From CAZMXI01 sp964570205 (GTDB taxonomy: Bacteria; Planctomycetota; Phycisphaerae; Tepidisphaerales; Tepidisphaeraceae), in contig CAZMXI010000240.1 in assembly GCA_964570205.1 (NCBI GenBank), forward strand, positions 1-5,395: a stretch of DNA of 5,395 bases, written 5' to 3'. Positions within the stretch are counted from its first letter, which is position 1; every line of letters begins with the position of its first letter. Below, one piece after another: positions 1-5,395 of this stretch. Under the pieces are notes generated by a model. It saw only the letters and a program-made list of their open reading frames with translations, was not told the origin of the DNA and made no database searches. The position numbers and the translations under genes were made by a program.

Positions 1-2
1 CT

Positions 3-56
3 GAACTGCTTCCGGCACTGCGGATACACGCTACAAATGAGCTGAGGACGCTCTAA
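3..56 (+). CDS. possible C-terminal end of an upstream gene (partial)
   Basis: Reading frame 3 is open from the window edge to a TAA at 54-56 and would give a 17-residue tail ending NELRTL. The tail looks protein-like, but it is too short to assign to any family. The other two forward frames also close early (TGA at 43-45 in frame 1 and at 38-40 in frame 2), so the choice of frame is a guess. A perfect hairpin follows 15 nt after the stop, as expected at the end of a gene. The same frame stays open after the stop and encodes a membrane-like segment, so this could instead be a decayed gene with an internal stop. Confidence 0.2.
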   Translation, partial: ELLPALRIHATNELRTL

Positions 57-70
57 GCCGTTAGGCGAGG

Positions 71-89
71 CCGTTTCCTGTGGAAACGG
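71..89. other. perfect inverted repeat / hairpin
   Basis: CCGTTTCC (71-78), a TGT loop and GGAAACGG (82-89) form an 8-bp stem without mismatch. It begins 15 nt after the possible stop at 54-56 and lies 141 nt before the ric start. No T-run follows on either strand, so it is not a textbook intrinsic terminator. It may be a weak terminator or processing site for the upstream transcript, or a dyad operator. Confidence 0.45.
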
Positions 90-188
90 GACATACCGGC
101 GGCCATTGCCGGATTGGCGCTGGTCGCTGTGGCAGGCATCGCGGTGATCAAGGGCCAAAGTCGTTCAGTCGAGTTGGAACAGTCGGGA

Positions 189-212
189 TCGTGGATATCC
201 GAAACCACATTT
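189..212. promoter_or_regulatory. putative Rrf2-type operator of ric
   Basis: The site contains GTGG (191-194) and CCAC (205-208), a perfect 4-bp inverted repeat separated by 10 nt, with GTGGATATC in its left half. Aligned without gaps to 1496-1519, in front of the Rrf2 gene, 18 of 24 positions are identical, including the TGG/CCA arms and the ATTT tail. Its centre is 31 nt upstream of the ric ATG, close to the 28-29 nt seen at the regulator gene. A weak promoter could overlap it (TTGGAA at 174-179, 16 nt, TATCCG at 196-201), which would place the site across the -10. Binding by the neighbouring Rrf2 protein is inferred from the shared site and from known Rrf2/NsrR control of RIC genes. Confidence 0.5.
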
Positions 213-230
213 GTCAGAAAGGACAGTCAT

Positions 231-950
231 ATGATCGCGAATTGCTGTGAAAGAACCGTGGGGCAGTTGGTCGCCGAACAGCCCGCGCGGGCACGCGTGT
301 TCGAGAAGCTGGGCATTGACTATTGTTGTGGCGGGCGCAAATCGCTGGTCGAGGCCGCGGGCGAGAAGGGCCTGCCGGTGCAGGTCCTGCTTGCGGAACT
401 GGAATCGGCCGACCGCCCGGCCGCCGTGGACGAGCGCAACTGGTCGGACGCGACGCTGACCGAACTGGCCGACCATATCGAGGCGACGCACCATGCCTAT
501 CTTCGCCGCGAGCTGCCCCGCATTCAGGGACTGCTGGTGAAGATCGCCGATGTCCACGGCCGGAACTACCCATTCCTGGCCGAGGTGCGCGACACGTTCC
601 TGGAGATGGAGGCCGAGTTGCAGTCGCACATGATGAAGGAGGAGCAGATTCTCTTCCCGATGTGCCGAGCGCTGGATTCAGGAGGCGTGCCCGCCGAGAC
701 TCACTGCGGATCGGTGGCCAACCCGATCCGGGTGATGTTCATGGAGCACGACAGTGCGGGTTCGGCGCTGGCTCGCATGCACAAGCTCACGGATGGCTAC
801 TCGACGCCGGCCGACGTCTGCAACACCTACCGCGCAACGATGGAGGCTCTGTCGTCGCTGGAAGCCGATCTGCATCAGCATATTCACAAGGAGAACAACA
901 TCATGTTCCCCAAGGCGATCGAACGCGAATCACAATTGTGCGGGGAATAG
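231..950 (+). CDS. ric: iron-sulfur cluster repair di-iron protein (RIC/ScdA/YtfE family)
   Basis: A 239-residue cytoplasmic protein of the family that restores Fe-S clusters damaged by nitric oxide or peroxide, with a non-haem di-iron centre. Residues 5-60 match the ScdA_N (DUF542) domain: an N-terminal CC, TVGQLV, then LGIDYCCGG with C32 and C33. The rest is a hemerythrin-like four-helix bundle. Likely metal ligands are H87 or H88, H133 with E137 (HMMKEE), H173 (MEHD), and H217 with E221 (HIHKEN). The H-x3-E pairs and the 44-residue gap from H173 to H217 match E. coli YtfE (H129/E133, H160, H204/E208). The ATG at 231 is chosen because AAAGGA (218-223) sits 7 nt before it and the protein then begins like other RICs; the frame is open further upstream but without a credible start. 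The gene converges on an Rrf2 gene and shares a putative operator with it, so induction by nitrosative stress is likely (inference). Length is normal and nothing is missing. Confidence 0.93.
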   Translation: MIANCCERTVGQLVAEQPARARVFEKLGIDYCCGGRKSLVEAAGEKGLPVQVLLAELESADRPAAVDERNWSDATLTELADHIEATHHAYLRRELPRIQGLLVKIADVHGRNYPFLAEVRDTFLEMEAELQSHMMKEEQILFPMCRALDSGGVPAETHCGSVANPIRVMFMEHDSAGSALARMHKLTDGYSTPADVCNTYRATMEALSSLEADLHQHIHKENNIMFPKAIERESQLCGE

Positions 951-970
951 CGGACCTCGACGTGCGGAGT

Positions 971-1010
971 GCGGGGCAGGCGTCGAGCATCGGCTTGATG
1001 CCTGTCCCGC
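971..1010 (+). terminator. hairpin terminator downstream of ric
   Basis: An uninterrupted 18-bp stem with an ATCG loop (989-992): 971-988 pairs with 993-1010. It starts 20 nt after the ric stop and is followed by GTCGTTTTG, a short T-rich tract. Three pairs (976/1005, 982/999, 985/996) are G-U wobbles in plus-strand RNA and would be A-C mismatches in minus-strand RNA. The structure is therefore best suited to ending the ric transcript, although it may also slow read-through from the convergent regulator gene. Confidence 0.65.
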
Positions 1011-1043
1011 GTCGTTTTGCGCAGGAGGCGTTCGCGGGGGCGG

Positions 1044-1478
1044 CTACCTGATCCCGGGAAGCGAACACAGCGGCTTGCTGGTGGTGGGCTCGGCGAGCAG
1101 ATCGGCGAGGGTGGAGTCGCGCAGGGCCTGTTCAGCCAGTGCCAGGGCGTCATCCATGCGCCGGTGCAGCGGACAGAGGTTCTGCCCATGGGATGCAATG
1201 CCGAGCGGACAGGACCGGATGCGTTGGACGGAATCGACGGCGCAGACAACGTCGTACACGCTGATCACACTTGGCGCTTTGGCCAGGGTGGAACCGCCGT
1301 GCAGGCCGCGCTGCGAACGCACCAGCTCCGCCCGCGACAGGCTTTGAAGCACCTTGGAAAGATAGCCCTGCGGCACCTGCGTCGCCTGAGCGATCTGCCG
1401 CGTGGTCGCGGGCTGATCCCCGCGGCTGGCCAGAAAGACCATGACGCGGAGCGCATATTCAGAGGTTTGTGAGAACAT
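1044..1478 (-). CDS. Rrf2-family Fe-S-sensing transcriptional regulator
   Basis: A 144-residue DNA-binding protein of the Rrf2 family (relatives IscR, NsrR, RirA). Residues 1-65 form the winged helix: MFSQTSEYALRVMVFLA, the recognition region around QVPQGYLSKVLQSL, then a wing at RGLHGGSTLAK. A dimerisation helix follows, near DDALALAEQAL. The cluster loop has C90 and C102, the same 12-residue spacing as the outer cysteines of IscR and NsrR, but the middle position (96) is Ser, with His at 97. C79 and C138 are further candidates. The ATG at 1478 begins the standard Rrf2 N-terminus; its ribosome site is weak. A consensus-like promoter and a palindrome lie directly upstream, and a similar site precedes the convergent ric gene, so autoregulation and control of ric are likely. 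NsrR-like NO sensing is a reasonable guess, but the cluster type and signal cannot be fixed from sequence, so no symbol is given. Confidence 0.9.
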   Translation of the reverse strand: MFSQTSEYALRVMVFLASRGDQPATTRQIAQATQVPQGYLSKVLQSLSRAELVRSQRGLHGGSTLAKAPSVISVYDVVCAVDSVQRIRSCPLGIASHGQNLCPLHRRMDDALALAEQALRDSTLADLLAEPTTSKPLCSLPGIR

Positions 1479-1493
1479 TCGAGGGTGCCGATT

Positions 1494-1519
1494 AATTGTG
1501 GATATCTATATCCAAATTT
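1494..1519. promoter_or_regulatory. palindromic operator of the Rrf2 gene
   Basis: TGGATAT (1499-1505), CT, ATATCCA (1508-1514) is a perfect 7+2+7 inverted repeat. The dyad continues outward with 10 of 12 arm pairs matching over 1494-1519. It lies about 28 nt upstream of the regulator ATG and covers the predicted transcription start, a position suited to autorepression. The same core, less symmetric, occurs at 189-212 before ric. That the Rrf2 protein binds here is an inference. Confidence 0.6.
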
Positions 1520-1543
1520 AGGCTATTTGCTGTCGATTGTCAA
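1515..1543 (-). promoter_or_regulatory. sigma70-type promoter of the Rrf2 gene
   Basis: On the minus strand a perfect -35 box TTGACA (1543-1538) is followed after exactly 17 nt by TAAATT (1520-1515), which keeps the first, second and last consensus bases of TATAAT. Transcription would start near 1508, inside the palindrome at 1499-1514, leaving a leader of about 30 nt before the ATG at 1478. This is the clearest promoter in the window. Confidence 0.65.
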
Positions 1544-1765
1544 ACCACGCCTATCGGCGCACGCGGCGGGTCGCGGCAAATACCGTGCATTGGCCCGTCG
1601 TGACGTCGCGAGTCGGACGGATCGTGCGCGCGCCGTGGAAACCGCTTCCCGTTCGCCATCGTCACCGTCTTGCCGCCGGCACATCGCGAGCTTACGCTCA
1701 ACAGCCACACGGTCTCTGATCCTCTCGATCATGTCGGACATGGTCACTTGCCCGGGAGCGCCCGC
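1544..1765 (+). promoter_or_regulatory. upstream region of the glycoside hydrolase gene
   Basis: No convincing gene is seen between the Rrf2 promoter and the hydrolase start; short open frames exist on both strands but none looks like a protein. The region should hold the hydrolase promoter. The best match is weak: TTGCCG (1670-1675), 17 nt, TACGCT (1693-1698). Two dyads are visible: GGAAACCGCTTCC (1637-1649, one mismatched pair) upstream of that promoter, and CATGTC-G-GACATG (1730-1742, perfect) between it and the start codon. Either could be an operator for a sugar-responsive regulator; neither is tied to a known protein here. The ribosome site GGGAG (1754-1758) lies 7 nt before the ATG and can form a small CGGG/CCCG stem (1753-1756 with 1761-1764). 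Confidence 0.35.
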
Positions 1766-4700
1766 ATGAGAACGGTTATCTCCTTATTGCTGATGGCGGC
1801 CGTGACCGCCTCGGCTTCGGCGGCCGATGCGGCATCGCCCGCCCAGGTCCGTCCCGAGCTGGAGCAGGGTTTTGGCAACCCGCCACGCGACACCCGCATT
1901 CGCGCCTACTGGTGGTGGCTCAACGGTCATGTCACGGCAGCGTCGATCACCCGCGATCTCGAGCAGATGGCGGCCAAAGGTTTTGGCGGGGCGCTCATCT
2001 GCGATGCCGGCGGCGCTGAACAGGATGGCAATGATCGCGTCCCGCACGGGCCCGATTTCTTCGGCGCGCAGTGGCGCGAGCTCTACAAGCACACCCTGCG
2101 CGAAGCCGATCGCCTCGGCCTGGAAATGAGCCTCAATATCCAGAGTGGCTGGAACCTCGGCGGCCCGATGGTTTCGGCGGAAGACGCTCCCAAGAAGCTC
2201 GTCTGGTCCGAAGTGCGCATCAGCGGTCCCGCTTCCATCGAACGCAAGCTGCCGGCGCCGCAACGTGCGCCTGCCTTCTACCGCGATGTGGCGGTGGTCG
2301 CGTATCCCGTAAAAGCCGCGACGGCCGGCACGCCGTCGGTCCGCGTGACAGCAAGTTCGTCCCAGCCCGACCATCCGGCCGGCGATGCGATGGGCGACGC
2401 CGGCACCTTCTGGGTCTCCGGCGGTCTGAAGCCGGGCGAAGGGCCAACTCGCCAGCGCCCGCAGTGGCTGCAGTTCACTTTCGACAGCCGTGTGGCCGTT
2501 ACCGGCCTGAAGCTGAAGGGGCGGCCCGGCTATGGCCCACGCGAGGGAGAATTGCAGATATCGGATGATGGCAAGACCTGGCGGGCGGCCAAGGCTTTCG
2601 AGGCCCGGGATGGACAGGAACTGGCGGTGTCCTTCAGCGCTGTCCGCGCAACGAGCTTCCGGCTGGTCTTTCACAGCGCTTTCGACAGTCGATTCCCCGA
2701 CTCTCCGCGCAATGTGCAGGTCGCCGAGGTTGCGCTCCACGGCGAGAACGGCCAGACCCTGACCCCGGCCCAGGCTCGCCGGCCGATTCTGAACTGGGAC
2801 AAAAAGGCCCTTCACCGAGCATTGAGCTTCTCCGCTCCCGATACTTCTCCTCTGCTGGAGGAATTAGCCGCCAGGGAGGGCGAAGAGGATGCCCATGCGA
2901 ACCAGGTCCTGGATCTCACCGCCGGGCTGGATGAGCAGGGTACGCTCCGCTGGGAGGCGCCCGCCGGAGAATGGCAGGTTCTGCGCTTCGGCTGTACCCT
3001 CAATGACCATTGCCGCGTCTCCACGTGCAGTGATGGATGGCAGGGATACGCCTTGGATCCGTTCGACGATGGGGCGTTCAGCGCGTACTGGAAGCAGGTC
3101 GTCGAACCGCTGATCGCCGACGCCGGCCCTCTGGCCGGACGGGTCCTCAAGTACCTGCACACCGACAGTTGGGAGGTGGAGGTCGCCAATTGGACCCCCA
3201 CCCTTCGCGAGCAGTTCCACAAGCGGCGCGGCTATGACCTGCTGCCGTTTCTGCCGATCATCGCGGGGCGCATCGTCGACAGCCGCCCGGTCAGCAACCG
3301 GTTCCTCCACGATTTCCGTAAGACCATGGGCGACCTCGCGGTCGATAACCATTACCGCCTCTATTCCGAATGGGCGCAGCGCCATAACCTGCTGATTCAC
3401 CCGGAATCGGGCGGGCCTCACGCTGTGCCGGTCGATTCCCTGCGATGCCTCGGCATGAACGATGCGCCCATGTCCGAGTTCTGGGCGTGGTCGTGGCGGC
3501 ACCGCGTCGGCGACGCCAACCGGTTCTTCGTCAAACAGCCCGCATCCGCGGCGCATGCCAGCGGCCGTCGCCTCGTCGCCGCCGAGGGGTTCACCACGAT
3601 CGGCCCCCACTGGCAGGAAACCCTCTGGGACAATCTGAAGCCCGCTTTCGACCAGGCCGCCTGTGAGGGCATGAACATGCTCTTCTGGCATGCTTTCACC
3701 TGTTCGCCGGCGGAAATGGGATTGCCCGGCCAGGAGTACTTCGCCGGCACTCACTTCAACCCCAACGCCACCTGGTGGGACCGCTCCGAGCCGTTCCTCG
3801 CGTATCTCAACCGTTGCCAGTATCTCCTGCGTCAGGGGCTCTTCGTGGCCGACGCCTGTTACTACTACGGCGACCACGTGCCCAATTTCGCCCAGTTGAA
3901 GCGTTCCGACCCCTGCGGCGTTCTGCCGGGCCACGACTATGACGTCGTCACCGAGCACGTCATCCTCACGCGCATGTCGGTGCGCGACGGCCGCATTGTC
4001 CTGCCCGACGGCATGAGCTACCGCCTGCTTGTGCTGCCGGATCGCCGCGCCATCTCGCTGCCGGTCCTGCGCAAGCTCAAGGAGCTCGTCGCGGCCGGCG
4101 CAACCGTCATCGGCCCCAGGCCGCAGCAAGCGACCGGCCTGAGCGACTATCCCAACTGCGACCGCGACGTTGGCTCGCTTGCCGCACAGCTCTGGGGCGA
4201 CGCCGGCGGCGGGATCGCCGAGCACCGTTTCGGCGCCGGCCGGATCGTCTGGGGAAAGACAGCGCGACAGGTGTTGCGGGATGACGGCATAAAGCCTGAC
4301 TTCGAGGCCGCCCCCGTCGAGGCCCAGGCATCCCTTGACTACATCCACCGCCGCGATGGCCAGGTGGACATCTACTTTGTGGCCAACCGGGCCGCCCGGC
4401 CGGCCGACGCCCAGTGCACTTTCCGCATCGATGGCAAACTGCCCGAGCTGTGGGACCCCCTGACCGGCGAGACCCGCCCGGCCGCCGCCTGGTCGCAGGC
4501 CGATGGGCGCACCACCCTCCCGCTCGAGTTCTCGCCTTGTGGCTCGCTCTTCGTCGTCTTCCGCAAGCCCGCGACGGCGCCGACCCTGCAGACCGGCGCG
4601 CGCAATTTCCCAAGGTTGACGCTCCGCCACACATTTACCGGGCCCTGGACTGTGCGATTTGACCCCAAGTGGGGCGGCCCGGCTTCGGCCGAATTCTCCG

Positions 4701-5137
4701 AACTGATAAGCTGGACGCGACGGCCGGAGGAGGGCATCCGCTTCTATTCCGGCACGGCTGTCTACTGGCGAACCTTTGACCTGCCCCAATCGCTGCGGAC
4801 CTCCCGAGAGCCATTGATGCTGGATCTGGGCGACGTGAAGAATCTCGCCGAGGTGCGACTGAACGGCAGGAATCTCGGCGTGCTCTGGACGCCGCCGTTT
4901 CGTGTCGATGCGACCGCCGCGATGAAGCCCACGGACAATCGGCTTGAGATCGACATTGTGAACTTCTGGCCAAACCGCGTGATCGGCGATGCGGGCCTGC
5001 CGCCTGAGAAACGATTCACGCGCACGAATATCAGGAAGCTCACCCGCGAGACCCCCCTGATTGATTCCGGCCTTCTTGGCCCTGTGACGCTTCAAGCCGT
5101 CACCGAGCGGCCCGGTAATCCGCCGCAAGCCGAATGA
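1766..5137 (+). CDS. secreted GH106-family glycoside hydrolase (alpha-L-rhamnosidase-like) with discoidin-type insert
   Basis: A 1123-residue exported enzyme, probably removing alpha-L-rhamnose from plant or algal polysaccharides outside the cytoplasm. Residues 1-20 are a signal peptide (basic start, ISLLLMAAV core, ASA cleavage site, no lipobox). The family signature follows: FGNPP, YWWWLNGHVT and ITRDLEQMAAKGFGGALICD (36-80). Residues about 188-326 look like an F5/8 type C (discoidin) carbohydrate-binding domain: WLQFTF, LQISDDGKTW, then FRLVF. GH106 sequence resumes at 340. Candidate catalytic Glu are E470 (HTDSWE) and E607 (AAEGFT), similar in order and spacing to the two Glu I recall for Bacteroides BT0986; this needs an alignment. 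Residues about 735-830 resemble a glutamine-amidotransferase-like fold, and 955-1110 a galactose-binding-like beta-sandwich (YWRTFDLP, VRLNGRNLGVLW). The ATG at 1766 is chosen because it gives the signal peptide and has GGGAG 7 nt upstream. No transporter or sugar-responsive regulator is adjacent. Family confidence is high; substrate confidence is moderate. Confidence 0.9.
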   Translation: MRTVISLLLMAAVTASASAADAASPAQVRPELEQGFGNPPRDTRIRAYWWWLNGHVTAASITRDLEQMAAKGFGGALICDAGGAEQDGNDRVPHGPDFFGAQWRELYKHTLREADRLGLEMSLNIQSGWNLGGPMVSAEDAPKKLVWSEVRISGPASIERKLPAPQRAPAFYRDVAVVAYPVKAATAGTPSVRVTASSSQPDHPAGDAMGDAGTFWVSGGLKPGEGPTRQRPQWLQFTFDSRVAVTGLKLKGRPGYGPREGELQISDDGKTWRAAKAFEARDGQELAVSFSAVRATSFRLVFHSAFDSRFPDSPRNVQVAEVALHGENGQTLTPAQARRPILNWDKKALHRALSFSAPDTSPLLEELAAREGEEDAHANQVLDLTAGLDEQGTLRWEAPAGEWQVLRFGCTLNDHCRVSTCSDGWQGYALDPFDDGAFSAYWKQVVEPLIADAGPLAGRVLKYLHTDSWEVEVANWTPTLREQFHKRRGYDLLPFLPIIAGRIVDSRPVSNRFLHDFRKTMGDLAVDNHYRLYSEWAQRHNLLIHPESGGPHAVPVDSLRCLGMNDAPMSEFWAWSWRHRVGDANRFFVKQPASAAHASGRRLVAAEGFTTIGPHWQETLWDNLKPAFDQAACEGMNMLFWHAFTCSPAEMGLPGQEYFAGTHFNPNATWWDRSEPFLAYLNRCQYLLRQGLFVADACYYYGDHVPNFAQLKRSDPCGVLPGHDYDVVTEHVILTRMSVRDGRIVLPDGMSYRLLVLPDRRAISLPVLRKLKELVAAGATVIGPRPQQATGLSDYPNCDRDVGSLAAQLWGDAGGGIAEHRFGAGRIVWGKTARQVLRDDGIKPDFEAAPVEAQASLDYIHRRDGQVDIYFVANRAARPADAQCTFRIDGKLPELWDPLTGETRPAAAWSQADGRTTLPLEFSPCGSLFVVFRKPATAPTLQTGARNFPRLTLRHTFTGPWTVRFDPKWGGPASAEFSELISWTRRPEEGIRFYSGTAVYWRTFDLPQSLRTSREPLMLDLGDVKNLAEVRLNGRNLGVLWTPPFRVDATAAMKPTDNRLEIDIVNFWPNRVIGDAGLPPEKRFTRTNIRKLTRETPLIDSGLLGPVTLQAVTERPGNPPQAE

Positions 5138-5391
5138 CAGGCCCTTCCGCATGCCGTCATCGGCTGACTGATGTGGCCAAAACGGCCATGTGGGCGCTAC
5201 AGGACCAGAACACCCCCCAGGATTCCAGCGAAAAACCGCATATTCCGCAGGCAGGCGCAGTGGAAAGCGCAGAGGAAAAGGCTGATTCGGGCTTCGCGGC
5301 CGCCGTGACGGCCATCATGGGCCTGCCCCTCACCGATGCTGAGAAGGCCGAGGCGGTGCGAAGGCTGCTGGCCGGGAAGGGGAAGCGATGA
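5134..5391 (+). CDS. small hypothetical protein, translationally coupled
   Basis: An 85-residue protein I do not recognise. Its ATG overlaps the hydrolase stop (ATGA, 5134-5137), and its own TGA overlaps an ATG at 5388, which suggests translational coupling on both sides. The N-terminal half is polar and probably disordered (QDQNTPQDSSEK). Residues about 53-81 look like a conserved helical motif: FAAAVTAIMGLPLT, then DAEKAEAVRRLLAG, ending in a basic tail. No signal peptide, membrane span or catalytic motif is seen. Neither 5134 nor the in-frame ATG at 5188 has a good ribosome site. Codons before 5188 are less GC-rich in third position than those after it, so the protein may really begin there (67 residues). 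Function is unknown; the C-terminal motif could be a small binding or adaptor module for the next gene's product (speculation). Confidence 0.55.
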   Translation: MTGPSACRHRLTDVAKTAMWALQDQNTPQDSSEKPHIPQAGAVESAEEKADSGFAAAVTAIMGLPLTDAEKAEAVRRLLAGKGKR

Positions 5392-5395
5392 ACCT
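5388..5395 (+). CDS. start of a further downstream gene (partial)
   Basis: An ATG at 5388 overlaps the TGA of the small gene (ATGA). It is preceded by a strong purine-rich ribosome site, with AAGGGG at 5377-5382 lying 5 nt before it. Only two complete codons (Met-Asn) fall inside the window, so nothing can be said of the product. The ribosome site and overlap suggest it is co-transcribed with the small gene. Confidence 0.4.

Noticed and set aside
114..230. An N-terminal extension of the RIC protein from a TTG at 114
   Set aside because: There is no ribosome site before 114, the extension would run through the putative operator, and RIC proteins normally start close to the CC motif that follows the ATG at 231.
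323..1051. A 242-codon plus-strand frame overlapping ric
   Set aside because: It runs out of frame through the well-supported RIC protein and past its stop; the translation is Arg/Gly/Pro-rich and has no recognisable motif.
1017..1472. A 151-codon plus-strand frame opposite the Rrf2 gene
   Set aside because: It is antisense to a clear Rrf2 winged-helix protein and shows no protein-like pattern of its own.
1523..1747. A 74-codon minus-strand frame in the intergenic region
   Set aside because: The translation is Arg/Ala-rich with no motif and no ribosome site, and it overlaps the Rrf2 promoter and the hydrolase control region.
1670..1765. An upstream ATG at 1670 for the hydrolase
   Set aside because: It would add 32 polar residues in front of a complete signal peptide. 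The ATG at 1766 has a Shine-Dalgarno sequence and a proper export signal.
2864..5152. A 762-codon open frame on the minus strand, antisense to the hydrolase
   Set aside because: It is a shadow frame produced by GC-rich codon bias. Its translation is rich in Arg, Gly and Val with no domain signature, while the opposite strand carries a clear GH106 enzyme with a signal peptide.
1..5395. CRISPR arrays, tRNA or rRNA genes, insertion sequences, attachment sites
   Set aside because: I saw no regularly spaced repeats, no tRNA-like cloverleaf, no rRNA sequence, and no transposase or terminal inverted repeats.

Overview
The window is GC-rich bacterial DNA with Shine-Dalgarno-led genes. It carries an iron-sulfur cluster repair protein, an Rrf2 regulator and a large secreted GH106-type glycoside hydrolase. 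This mix, with the style of the Rrf2 protein (a CPLG...LCPLHRR segment) and of the hydrolase, suggests a heterotroph of the PVC group (Planctomycetota or Verrucomicrobiota). That placement is an impression from protein style, not a measured one.

Layout. Bases 1-230 hold what may be the tail of an upstream gene (stop at 54-56), a perfect hairpin at 71-89, and the control region of the first full gene. Bases 231-950 (+) encode a RIC/ScdA/YtfE-type di-iron repair protein. A long hairpin at 971-1010 lies between it and a convergent Rrf2-family regulator on the minus strand (1044-1478). Bases 1479-1765 are intergenic: a good sigma70-type promoter and palindromic operator for the regulator on one side, and weaker signals for the hydrolase on the other. 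Bases 1766-5137 (+) encode a 1123-residue exported GH106-family (alpha-L-rhamnosidase-like) enzyme with an apparent discoidin-type carbohydrate-binding insert. A small unrecognised gene (5134-5391) overlaps its stop, and a further gene appears to begin at 5388 and run out of the window.

How the parts work together. The regulator and the repair protein look like one small nitrosative/oxidative stress module. An 18-of-24 identical sequence with the same GG(N10)CC palindromic frame lies about 30 nt upstream of both start codons, although the genes converge and the two sites are 1.3 kb apart. The simplest reading is that the Rrf2 protein controls itself and ric through the same operator, releasing both when its iron-sulfur cluster is damaged. 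The hydrolase is functionally separate: it would act outside the cytoplasm on rhamnose-containing plant or algal polysaccharide. The small gene and the partial gene behind it are packed with ATGA junctions and may be co-translated with it, but their role is unknown.
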